Of a stretch of 59,460 nucleotides of DNA, positions 43,364 through 55,400 are shown piece after piece. Source of the DNA: Nemertoderma westbladi (taxonomy: Eukaryota; Xenacoelomorpha; Nemertodermatida; Nemertodermatidae). Location of the stretch: assembly GCA_032718475.1 (NCBI GenBank), contig JAUCBJ010004632.1, positions 1 to 59,460 on the forward strand, written 5' to 3'. A program made the translations under genes and the position numbers. The notes below the pieces were generated by a model that was not told where the DNA came from, did no database searches, and saw nothing but the letters and a program-made list of their open reading frames with translations. Each line of letters opens with the position of its first letter. Position 1 is the stretch's first letter.

Positions 43364-45154
43364 TATATTAGATAATATATATATACATATATACTTTCGT
43401 GAGTGCTCCTGCTGTGCGGCAGGTACCCCAAGGCAAACTTGATAACACTCATATGAGTTACAGACAGACTCGTAACGGCATCTGTAGGTCAGCCCCCCCC
43501 GTAAAAGCCTTGACAAGTGACGGAACGGTTTAACACGTTTAAGCGCGGATATCTAACCTCAATTGGTTTGAACCAGTTTTTAGTTTTTATTACCTGAACT
43601 ATAATTTAAGCAAAGATGAACTTTTATTAGTGCGCCGGCCGATTTGTATTCGTTATTTTAAACTTTTAAAGCTAATTTCCTATGTTCCTATGTTCACAGA
43701 CACATTATCTTATACTGTATCAACTTGATTGATTAAATATATTGAAATTCAAATTGAGACGAGATATTAACTTGCTGAGATTTCCGTCAAGTCCCCCCCC
43801 CCCCCCCCAGCCCACTCAAAATTCTCAAAATTTCCAAATTTCCCTATTAAACATAAGTATTGGGGTTTGTGACAGGACGAGAAAATTGTAATTATTTATT
43901 TGTAAGACAAACAATGGAGAATATTTGATGTGTCTCAATTGTAATCTTTTGTCTCTAATGCCAGGTAATTCAACTATTTCGAAGTCAGATAGGCCTATAG
44001 ACGGCAATTCAAAAAGTTATCTCCAACGCAAATTGGTCGCAAATGGTTTTGGTTATTGTTTGATAGCGCGAATGCTGCTAATACTGTAGTTGGGCGGCGC
44101 TATAGCCGATCGCCTGTAGAATCGCGATTAGATTTCATAGCGTGGATAACTACTGTATATACGCTTTTACATTGTTATTGTTTATTAAATGGTTTTTGTT
44201 TTGTTGAAAACACCGTCACTGTAACTACTTTATATAAAATTAAATATCACCGAAAAGTGAAAACACTGGAATTCTTAAAATAGGCGATGGGTTCTGCTTT
44301 ATACCTTACCGGTACGTGACATAAGCTAATTGTAGCGGTGTGAGAAATTAATTTGATTGAAATTATTTTCCGACATCGATCAACATGCGCCGTAGGCCTA
44401 CACTGATAGGCCTATTCACTGTGCACTACAAGCTGTTGTTAATCATTAAATTAAAGAATTCAAACAGACCGACAACATTCTAAAAATCCACTCCAGAAAC
44501 CCGAGTTCATCACATTAAACAGTTTAATTAACTCAAGAAGATTAAGGAGACATAAGAAGTGATTTAATGAATGCCTGACAACTCCCCTCTTTAAAGGGTT
44601 TCCGAATCCTGTCCCACTACTTCTTGTAAATGGGACATCAGAGTAAATTACTTGTTTCTGGCAACGTTAATGGAACTTTACACCACCTAGCCTTGCTCTG
44701 ACAGAGAACCACGCATTAACCTTCCATCTAATTAGGAATAGATTACAGTGGATTCAAATTTTCTTTATAAAGAAGCGCGAATGTTTCTGAGGGATTCATT
44801 CGTTATAATCTTCCCGTGATTAGTTCTTATTCGACCACCAAGTTTTCAAAATATTTTGTGCTCTGCAATATTTTTAACTTTAACTTAATACATACCGGTA
44901 CAGTATTTATTTTATAGTGTAGGCCTAATGTTTAAGGAATTTTGTACAGTTGTACAACATAGTAGTCAACATTATGTGTACTGTATTGTGTAGTGTAGTT
45001 TGTCAAGAACTGATACGGAATAATACTACTGGTCTCTCTCGCTCAGTACTGTACACTCAAGTCATAAGGATGAAAACTGCTAACTTTTTTTTCACAAAGA
45101 TGTAAATGTTAAATATTTCTTTATGTTTATATCAAAGACGAAAGGCCTAGTACT
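43364..45154. other. Intergenic stretch, no gene seen
   Basis: AT-rich. It holds a 16-C tract (43793-43808) and one diverged 71-bp satellite monomer (about 44160-44230, GTTTTTGTTTTGTTGAAAAC and CACTGTAACTAC). No protein similarity was recognised. Confidence 0.4.
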
Positions 45155-45767
45155 GTGGGGCGAGACACGTAGTCGGCGAGCCTTGGCATACGGTTCATAT
45201 AGGGCAAATGGGGCATGTCTGTCTGTCTGTCTGTCCGTCCGTCTGTCTGTCTGGTAAATGTTTGAACGCGAATTTCTCGGCATCGCTCGTTCGGAATTGA
45301 ACCAAACTTAGTAGGTAAGTAGTAGAGAGAAAGTTTAGAAAGTTTGTAAAGTTTGGTGAAAAATCATGCAGTCTGACGTCAGCTACGACAGATTATGTGG
45401 TTTTTAGAAAATGTTAAATTTCTCGAGAAGGCCTCATTTTCCTGAGCTGAAATTTTGGTGGCCTGTAGAGAATCATGAAGTCTATCTTTTACGAAATTGA
45501 AAAGTTATGACACTTAATTGGGGATCCGCTAGAGACTCAGAAGTAATGACATAGGCCTACCGGTACGGTACTGCTGTACAGTGCTGCACTGGTAAGTACG
45601 AAATTGCAGAATAACAATTTGACACCACCTAGCGGATTAACATATGATTGTATATCGAATGAATACATTTATAGCATGGAATATTGGGTCCAAACTAGAT
45701 ATGCCCCATTTGCTCTATATGAACCGTATGCCAAGGTTTGCCGACTACGTGCTGCGCGAAGTCCCCA
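45155..45767. mobile_element. 613-bp MITE with about 60-bp TIRs
   Basis: The left arm (about 45157-45215) contains ACGTAGTCGGCGAGCCTTGG and CATACGGTTCATATAGGGCA. Its complement lies at about 45701-45767. A TCTG/TCCG microsatellite (45217-45253) abuts the inner edge of the left arm. The outer right end, GTGCTGCGCGAAGTCCCCAC, is shared with the repeats at 1-830 and 53690-54400. Confidence 0.8.
45217..45253. repeat. TCTG/TCCG microsatellite
   Basis: Nine tetranucleotide units. Confidence 0.9.
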
Positions 45768-46009
45768 CGAACGTGTAAACAACTGTATGCCTACTTATGG
45801 CATACTGTAGGATGTATGACCAGACCAGGTCTTTGTGAATAAATACTGTATAAAGTTATTTAGTGCTTCGTATTAGTAGGCTAGCTAACTGAATCGTGTA
45901 TGACTGTTTCCCCGTGGGCGCCAACTAAATACTAGAACCCCTATACAGTAGATTAGGCGAACCATAGCGTATTCAATGTTGTATTGGAATATTTTTGTTT
46001 TCTTCCAAC

Positions 46010-46910
46010 CCAAGTATAATTTGGAAAGTTATGGTAAATGGAGGTTTTCATATACGCGGCCCCTATTACAGTATATGGAATGGCCTCCCACAACAGATTC
46101 GATGGTGTTCATTTATTACACAATTATTTAAAAAGCAATTAAAAAATTCCAATTTGGACTATCCACAATAGAACTTGGCAACTTTATTTACACCATATTG
46201 TTTTTTGACACAATCTTTTTTAAACTACAGTCCCAATCCCAATAAACATTAACTTGGTCGTTTTGGCGGCAAAAATGACCAAAATCACCAAAAAAATGTA
46301 GTGTATTCCTATGGGCTACTTGGTCGTTTTGGCGAAGCGATTTAACTCGAATCAGCTTTACTTATGTACACTCAGCCTCTATTCACTGGCTTTGATTGAC
46401 AAGTGAAACTGAGGCAAGCCAACTTGCCTCAGAAGTTCCTTTCATGAATGCCGCAATTTATATTTGGCCATTTTGGTCGTTTTGGCCGCCAAAATGACCA
46501 AGTTAATGTTTATTGGGATTGGGACTGTAATTGATTAATAACACTGATTTTTTATTGAGCATTGAGATACGGTATTTTTTAATTATTTTTATTTAATCTT
46601 TACTAGTACGACAAATAATAATGTGTTTACTTTACTTTACTTTAGTTATTACTATTTTTACTTAATTGCTTACAGAAGGCCGACTTATTAATTTTCCATA
46701 TGTATATGTTTTAATAATAATGCTTTTAAATAAGTTGTACATGAATTGGTTTGTAATAGGCTGCCCAAAGGAAAATATTGTTATGTTTTGGTTTTTTAAT
46801 TTATTTGGTTGAGTGATTAATACCGGTACGTCATGTTATTTTGTTGTGCGAGCACCTAGATCACTAAGTATAGGCGCTGTATAAATAAATTATTATTATT
46901 ATTCTTACAG
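46010..46910 (+). mobile_element. LINE 3' remnant split by a MITE
   Basis: About 46050-46170 encodes a C-terminal LINE trace (RGPYYSIWNGLPQQIR then LFKKQLKNSN, ending in a stop). After the MITE, the sequence ends near 46880-46910 with GGCGCTGTATAAATAAATTA and an (ATT)n run, a typical LINE/SINE tail. The assignment is moderate because the protein trace is short. Confidence 0.5.
46228..46527. mobile_element. 300-bp TA-flanked MITE
   Basis: The terminal inverted repeat of about 43 bp begins CAGTCCCAATCCCAATAAAC and has one mismatch between arms. It is flanked by TA on both sides (46226-46227; 46528-46529), fitting a Tc1/mariner-type non-autonomous element. The subterminal region repeats the word TTGGTCGTTTTGGCG. 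Confidence 0.9.
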
Positions 46911-47740
46911 TAAAAAAATGTCTCATACTGTGTAGCCTGCCGTGGATAACTCGACCATATGCATGAAGTTAGGACAATTCCGACCCACTCAGAGATCGAA
47001 TGAAATTTTTATTAGTCGGAATTGTCCGGGTCGGAATTGTCCGCATCCAAATAAATAAAAATAATTAAAAATTACCGGTAATCAATAACAAAAATCTGTG
47101 TTCTACTGTAGAACACTAATATTTTTCGTAATTAATGGCTAATATGTTTTAGAACATTTAAAAAAAGAAGCAAAACCTAGATAATATTAAAAATTTGGTG
47201 GGGGAGTGCCCAAAACACACTACTAGTACCGAATTTACTCAATTCGAAAAGTACTATACTGTATACAATTACATAGTAAACGTGTCTCGGTCGGAATTGT
47301 CCGGGTCGGGATTGTTCGGGTCGGAATTGTCCGGTTCGCAATTGTCCGGTGTTCGCGCTTTTAGACCTTTAGCAGTTTAACCTGCCAATTTTAGTTGTCT
47401 TCTTGTTTATAAATCGACTTTAGCCTAGACCAATTATTTTATGTACTGAAGTTATATCTGCCGATGCCAGTCTGTGCGCGATCATTCACCCACGGTTAAG
47501 GGAGACTGGATTCGGGTGCTTTGACGTTATTGCGTTGTAGACCTACTGTATTATTCGATTGATCGTTACTATATAATCTCTGACAAATATATTTACTTTC
47601 GGGGAAATATTAACAGTTCCTTTAGGACGTGGCGCTTTAAGTATAAAAACAGAGTTATGACTTATACTAATCACAACTAGATGGCTAATGAGTTTCGTAA
47701 ATAGCGCATTCTTTAGGAGATGCTTTATTATCTGTCACAC

Positions 47741-48228
47741 TACTGCACACTACTACTACTAGGATCGGCATGCTGCATTGCAGCTGCATTTTTAAGAATG
47801 CTGTGCCGGCTTGTCAACAAAATTGCACCGCCACAACTCCCTATCACCCATGACATTTGCTAGATCATCCGCATCTTTAAGGCCAGTGTCCTTTAAGATG
47901 CGTCTCAAGAAAGTCATGGGCTGTCCACCATGCTTATTCACTCCATGAGGCTGCCAAAGTACAAGATTATGCACTGGCTGGTCCTCACGGCGAAAGCAAT
48001 GTCCTGCAAAGCGGAGGCGATTTTTTTCTAGTGTCAAGCTTGGGGGAACCAATGAGACACCTCCAATGTTATGTTATATAGTGTCTGGTTGGAGATGTGT
48101 GCATTGTACTTGACACAATGAACCCGGCGTAGCATTCTTGTGAATGTGCCATCCAGAGATTTGGTGTCCTCAGCAGTTAGTGCCCAGCATGTACTCCCGT
48201 AGAGGAGTACTGCACAATACTGCACACG
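47741..48228 (-). mobile_element. Short 5'-truncated copy of the 9.2-kb LINE, 10-bp TSD
   Basis: The body, 47751-48218, is nearly identical to 9197-9654, including the (TAG)n tail and GCATGCCGATCC end. The 10-bp duplication TACTGCACAC flanks it (47741-47750; 48219-48228). A 5-bp insertion near 48070 (TGTTA repeated) breaks the frame. Only the C-terminal region is present. Confidence 0.92.
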
Positions 48229-48860
48229 ACTTCACAATACTTCACACTGATCTGCCAACCGTCACTGAATTTGATCATATATAAGGAGGATAGCAACTGA
48301 CACATGTAGGGATTATGAAATAGCATTTAATTCACACTAAAACCACTATAATGTAAGTCGCAATTGCTACAGGTAACCGGTCCCTCTTACCTTCAGTAAT
48401 CAAGAAGATTGGGGGTTTTATGATTATTTATCGGTATTCTCCAAATATAACAACATATCCAACAATATACAACAATTAATAACAGACAGTAAGCAGAAGT
48501 AAATAATGCGGTGAAAAGTCAGTTTAATATGTGTTATTCAGGTATGAGTTGCACAGCAATGCGTTGCAGTTTTCAGTTGTTCAGATAATAGATTTACGTT
48601 CCGTAATCAAAGCCATCAGATCTTTAGGCAAAGTCTGAAACTTCCACAACCGAAGTAACAGAAGATTTCCAAGCAGTTCTCTCGCTCAGAAAGGTAAACA
48701 AAGACCGTAATGCATTGCGCGGTTTTCCGTAGGCCTCTGTACAAGACAAAATGAAAATCGCTCTGATTGGCTTGAGCAGAACAAAGAGAGGTTCTACGTT
48801 TACAGTAAATCAGCTGACAGATTTCGTCATCTGAGTTCCAGTCTTTTAGAGTATTAGGCG

Positions 48861-49006
48861 CATTGCGGCAGAAAATGGCTTGTTATGTCCGCTAAAGCAC
48901 CTACACGGTACATTGCGGAGAAAATGGCTTGTTATGTCTGCTAAAGCACCTACACGGTATATTGCGGAGAAAAATGACTTGTTATGTCCGCAAAAGCTTT
49001 TACATC
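48861..49006. repeat. Tandem repeat, 50-bp unit, about 3 copies
   Basis: Units contain CATTGCGGAGAAAATGGCTT, GTTATGTCCGCTAAAGCACC and TACACGGTA. Confidence 0.9.
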
Positions 49007-49441
49007 CGGGTTTAAATTTTCCGGGTCGGAATTGTCCAGGTCGGAATTGTCCGGTTCGCAATTTTCCGGGTCGGAATTGTCCGGGTCGGAATTGTCCGGG
49101 TCGGAATTGTCCGTACACCACATGAGAGTAAGTACGTGCTACTGTCCTACCAGATATTAATGTCTGTTTTTATAGGGCTAGCCACATAGTAGGGCGAGTT
49201 TGTGGTATACCTTCACTGCTGGGGTGAGCCACGTAGTGGGACTAGTTCGTGGTATCCCTATACTGTTTTGCATCCGCGCGCTTTAATACTGTTAGTTGTT
49301 CTTGTATTGTGTTCCCAGACCCACACAAGGCCAAATAAGTGGTCGATCTAAAACATGATTCTCAAGTATTTCATATAGATTCTACACGCTTAGTAAGTAT
49401 ATTTGTAAGGTCTGAATAATTTTGCGCTAGTCTATCTGGCA

Positions 49442-52400
49442 ATGGAATTTAATGCGATTGTAATTTACAAAGGATTATTCAGTATATTTTTGTTGGGGAC
49501 GGCTGTGAATTGTTTAGGTATAGTTGAAATCGGACCAGAATTCAAACCACCGAACCTCATCTGTTCACCCGTGCAAGCGGTCGTTGGCGACAGTATCATA
49601 CTGTCTTGCAGTCGACAACCTAATGATACACCAGTTGTTAGTGAATGTAATTGGTGTTACGAATGGGTAACGCCATCAGGCGTAAGAATCGGGAACACAG
49701 TGGATTACGTGGTCGGCTGGCATGACATAGAGGAGACACAGTTTCGTGAACTCGTAACAGATTTACCACATCACGTGAGTTACAGATTTATCATATCACG
49801 TGAGTTACAGATTTACCACATCACGTGAGTTACAGATTTACCATATCACGTGACTTACAGATTTACCACATTACGCGAGTTACAAAAAATTATGTAAAAC
49901 CTGACCTTAGTAATATTCCGATTTAATCTGGAACTGCGCTTATTAACATAAAACCAGCTATCCTTTCAACCCACTAAAAAATAATAATGTTTCATACTAA
50001 ATTTTAACAGGAAATCACTAAAATATTCTGTATACACTGAAATATACTAATTATTTTTCAAGTATATTAATTATCAGTGAAATATATTAATTATTATTCA
50101 AATAGATTTATTATCACTAAAATATATTTTTTATCGCTAAAATGATAATTATCTCTAATATGTATTAATTATAACTAAATAAAGAAAAGGTGCAGGTTAA
50201 AGTGGCACGTTTTTGCATTTGTAAATCAAATTGAGGTATTGGATTCAACTTCCAGACAATTCCATTCAGAAACTACAGTAAACCTTGCATAATAATTTCT
50301 AGTAAAGCAAGCGCGAATTCATTCAAAGACGTCTAATTACGCATGAACTGTCAAAGCGCTATACTAGACAAAAAGTGAGCAAAAACAAAGCGGAAATAAA
50401 CAACAACAAACGGAGTGGTTGTTACTAGAAAAATACCATTATTACACTTGTTCCTAATATGAACTCATTTATATAGGTCCGAGACCTATATAAATGAGTT
50501 CATATTAGCAACAAGTGTAATAATGGTCTTTTTCTTATATTAATTAATATAGGCCCCTACAACAACGAATTTGATATTGTTATTCATGCAAAAGTGTGTC
50601 ATTTAATTAATTTCGAGATTAATTTATTAAGTATAATAAACGTCATTATCGTAGAAATGCACTTAGAATCGAGGTTATTAGAATAATACAGGAAATACGT
50701 TCTGGAACACACCCTTCTTGATTTTGTGCATCGAAAATCGTGTTGCTTTTGTTTGCATGTACAGTTACTATAGATACATCAATGCAAGATCCATCCTACC
50801 GGTGTAATTTAGAATTTCTATAGTTGCTGGACTCAGTAATATAGATAACTTTATTTCTCTACAGTATCAGTAAAAAGTACATTTTCTTCGGCCGCTAGGC
50901 CAGGGATTACGCACAAAGTATGACGACTTATTTCCAGTGCGGTCCCCCCAGAACTTTACTCCCCAGGGGAAACTCCAGTACTCATTTAGCTACTACTTAA
51001 GGATGCAAGGCAGAGATGCGCCCTGGCTGGTCCCTTTAAAGCATTCGTGCCGAAACGAAAACTGCCCTGGCCCATGTGAGGATCGAACCCACGACCTACA
51101 GGAGATGTGAATTCAATGCAACCACTACACCAAGGTGAAACAATTTTGTTTGCATGTACAATTACTATAGATACATCAATGCAAGCAAGATCCATCCTAC
51201 CGGTGTAATTTAGGATCTCTAAGTTGCTGGACTCAGTAATATAGATAACTTTATTTATCTACAGTATCAAATCCCAACATTATTTCACTATCGGATCACA
51301 TCCCTTTGCATTATTTTTTCTAGGATATATATATTGGGGGTTGCTATCAAATTATACCAGAAAGATTGCGCAACTATTACCAATTCCTGGATTACAGCGG
51401 AGAACCCTATATATGTATGCGGGAAGTACAGCCCTGGGACGCCGGTGTGTACACAGTATACATCCGCCAATGTGGCTACGATTTTACCAACAATGTCGGG
51501 TGAGTTGGAGAATTTAAGTTTATTATTGTTGAAAAATGATCATTCATAATAATAATTATGGCCCACGGTCTCGTCTTGCTAATCTAACTAACAGTTATTC
51601 ACAGATAAGTCATCAATTTCAAATCTGCAAGTAGCTTTCTCCTATCTTATTCTCAAACTCAAGTTATCAGAGCATGTATAAGAGCTAGTCTGATTTCGTC
51701 GTTGAATTTATCAATTTTTGACAAAGTTATTGTTATAACTTTTTGTATGAAACCACTCATTCACCCAAAACACCAATAATAAATTATGAAGTTATTGTTG
51801 AACAAAGTAAAATGGTATAAAGCGGGAAGGTTTGAATTGTTCCTTAATTGTTAAACACATCTCAAAATGATATTTATTCGCTATTTTAACTGAAATGATT
51901 TATATAGTTGAAATTTGGTACAGGTAGGCCTACACTTGTTCAGAATACCTTTGCCCATAAATCTTCCGAACAATTTTTGCTGAAAAGCAAATTTTTCTTT
52001 TTAGATCCTTTTTTTTATAAATAAGGCTCAAAAATAGCCATTTTCAAGCCTATTTGTTCTAAAATGGCCCCAATCTATTTTCAACGAAAAACATTCAGAA
52101 GAATTAGAAAAAGGGATCTTTTAAACTTATGTTCTAAATTTCGGCAAATTCCAAATAATATTGGCTGACAAATAGCCTTTGGCGCCAAAAGTCACTTTTG
52201 AAAAATAATTTTCACCCAATTTTAGAGTCCAGATGTCCAAAATGCGAGGTTCCATTTGGGGGTGGTACTTTACCTTTCAATATAGTTTTAAGGAATGTTT
52301 GTATTTTGTAGGAATATTATTTTTTTTCTTTCACAGAATTAATCCCAATTGCTTCCAAACTGCAACCGCCTACCTTCAACTCAATGTGACGTCATTTCGT

Positions 52401-55400
52401 GACCATGAAGAAGTTATCGATCTGCTACCTATTGGTGACGTCACACTTACGGAGATTAATCAAGGACATCATTCTAGTTACCCTGAATATATTGTTTCTG
52501 TTAAGGCCCCTGACATCTACAAGTCTCAGGAATTTAAGGTAATATAAAATAGCTTAATACCTACCGAGTTTCATTCAAACCGTGGCATGCTGAACCAATA
52601 AACGCTGATTATATTTAACCCAGACTGGGGGTGTGTGTATCTTACTTTAAAAAACTAAACATTGATTGTGACCAGCAATTCCACGGATCTCGTGTACCAT
52701 ATGCGATAGCATATAGAGCAGCTCATGAGTAATAATCACCGATATCAGTTGAATTTCGTATACTGTAGGTCAAGCAAATAAATCGGCGCGTTACAATTGA
52801 GAAAATAATGAGTATAAACAGCTATAGGTCGATAATTTTGTGTTTAATGTGACATGGCTAACAGTAAAGTATGACAATGATAATGGTATTTACAGATTAT
52901 CTGAGCTGCTATCGGAATGGTTAGAGCGTCATTGTCATATTTCCATCCTGGAGACCACCAACCACTTCGATCCAACTCGGTGTTCATTGCCGTATTTACT
53001 ATAATATGAAACCAGTCAGTCACGAGTGTTAATGTTGTACCAACACTGTGCCGACAGTGTCAGGGCAGATAGTGTGGAATACCAAACTTTGAACTGTCAA
53101 CGCACTACCTTTAAAACTGTAACCCAAACTGTACTTAAACTTTTCTATGTAGTGGGTTATTGATTTAATCGGTTAGAGAACTAGTGATGGGCCTAGCGGA
53201 CCGATAAGGAACCAACTTTTTATTTAAAATAAAAAAGACAACGAGAAATAGTATAAAACTAATTATGTAAAAATACAATTATGGTGATTACAATGAATAC
53301 AATTGGTGATGCGTAACTAGGCTAGTGAGATTCAGGATATTGCGTTTAATATAAAAATCGAAAACGCTATCGAATTCCGTAACTAGGCGTTAATAAAATA
53401 CTACAACTTTTTTAAATTAGTAAAATTCTAGAACTAGAAAAAATTTATTTTTAAACGGCGGTTTAGACAGTCGGAAAGAGGACATCGAATGGAGTTGGAA
53501 AATGAAAACCCCATCAAATTTGGACCAAGCGTTCCGGAGTTATAGCGGATCGAAAAAAATTACCCCCCCCCCCCCCCCCAGTCACCAAAAATGTAGGGTA
53601 ATTTAAAATTTTGAAAAAAAATTTTTTTTTGCCTTATTTTGTTGTTCTATTGCTCTGTTGTTCTCTTGTTCTGTTGTGTTCAATTTTAATCGTTAATAAC
53701 TCAGCCAAATGTTAATGAAATTTAACCAATCTTGGTACACATGTAGTCTGGCCAAAGTTTAGAACTTTTCCAAGTTGAATTTCCGTGTGGCCTTCGAGAA
53801 GCTAAGATAATAACAGTTGATTAGGGTAAAAACAGCAATTTCAACCTGCCTCTCAAAGGATATTAATTATTTTCAAGTATAAGATTTAAATAATTATACT
53901 TCAAAATTATATAACTGTATTCCCCATGCATACCCCATTCCATTATAGTTTTTAATTAGTTCAAGAGATTTGCTTTAAGAAATGTGTTTTTAATGGATCT
54001 AAAAGTAATTAAGTTAAAATGTATTCCATCACTCTATACTTCCAGCTCCATCATTCCTTGAAATTCTTGATATTGCCTATTAGATGGGAAACATTCCAAT
54101 CATCCTACCACTGAGATTGCTCTATCTTGCACAATGATTGGCTGAATTTAATCGTGATTCTTTAGATATTGGCTAAATGATTTCGTTAATAACATCTGTT
54201 TCAATATTGATTAAACCCACAACGGGCACTTATATATCCTCCTGTTAATACCTCTACCTAAATTTTCTTAATTATTTATTTGAATTTCTTAAGTACCGAT
54301 TTTGGGATAGAATTGCTCAATTTTAATCTGTATCTAATAACTGAGTCTCGCCCTGCGCGATGGCCCCACGAGCGTGTGTAGTATAGGCCATGCTATCTAT
54401 GCCCAGGCCTACAGGTGTATGATAGTTCTGGTCTTATTCACATTACACAAGATTAATGAATAATTTAGTAACGCATTGTCAGATCACCAGATTGTTTGTT
54501 GTTTTTAGGTGCTAGAGTCCCAGCGAGCGAGTCGTATTAGCATATTCCTCCCACATTTACATACTATACAGAGAGAGTATAATGCGGTTGGTAACTTGGG
54601 GGTTTCGTTGTTCACGGACACCCCGAAATGTGGGATACGGTCCATGTACTGTATAAATTAATAACGCCTCACAGTTCTCTATATGGGGAAACGCTGTAAA
54701 TCTAATACCGGGAATAACAGACTCTATAGGTAGTCTTGTTAGAAAGGAAAAATTAAGTCTAACTAATTAAGATTCTAGTTTGTATTTTTATATGATAAAT
54801 ACTTATTAATATGTTTTACAAAATATTTAATTAATTGATTTACAAAATTAATTGCAGAACAAAATATGCCGGATATAACATGGTGTGTAGTATGGAAGTT
54901 CTATTACCATTATTAACGAATTCAATATTTTTACATTAAGCATTGTTTATTCTGTAATTAATATTTCAACATTTTGTATATTATTAAATTTAAAATTGTT
55001 GCCAAGGTAACGTATTTCGATAAACGCAACCCGGAATGGCTGAATGCGAACGATGGACATTCCTTTGTGTTCCGGCGAGGTTTAACCGACATCAGCCTTC
55101 CTCTGCATTCCTCGTCAACTTTCACAATTTGCGTTCAACCGCGATCTAAGAGTACTGATATCGGATTGGGCAAAGGAAGATATAAGGTTACCACAGTTAG
55201 TCCTTGTAAAACTGTTACCACATCTGAAAGGTCGTGTAATATTGGTGAGTATTATTTTATTAATGTTAGAATTATAATTGGCACAAAAATGTTAGCGAAT
55301 AATAATGATAAATATGAAACAATTCGTAATCTACTTCCGCCTCAAATAACAATTACTTACGGTATATTTCGAATTACCTCCTAATACACTATATTCGCGG

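Larger units (their letters stand above)
46972..49112. repeat. Inverted pair of GGAATTGTCCGGGTC minisatellites
   Basis: The left boundary GGACAATTCCGACCC (46972) is the complement of the right boundary GGGTCGGAATTGTCC (49098-49112). Tandem 15-16 bp units GGGTCGGAATTGTCC occur at 47015-47045 and 47283-47355, and as seven units at 49008-49112. The arrangement may be a TIR element of 2.1 kb whose ends amplified into minisatellites. A LINE fragment is nested inside. Confidence 0.55.

Noticed and set aside
49775-49828. Continuation of Ig-gene exon 1 to the stop at 49828
   Set aside because: The extra codons translate the 25-bp repeat, whereas splicing at 49775 joins a second exon that completes the Ig fold in phase.
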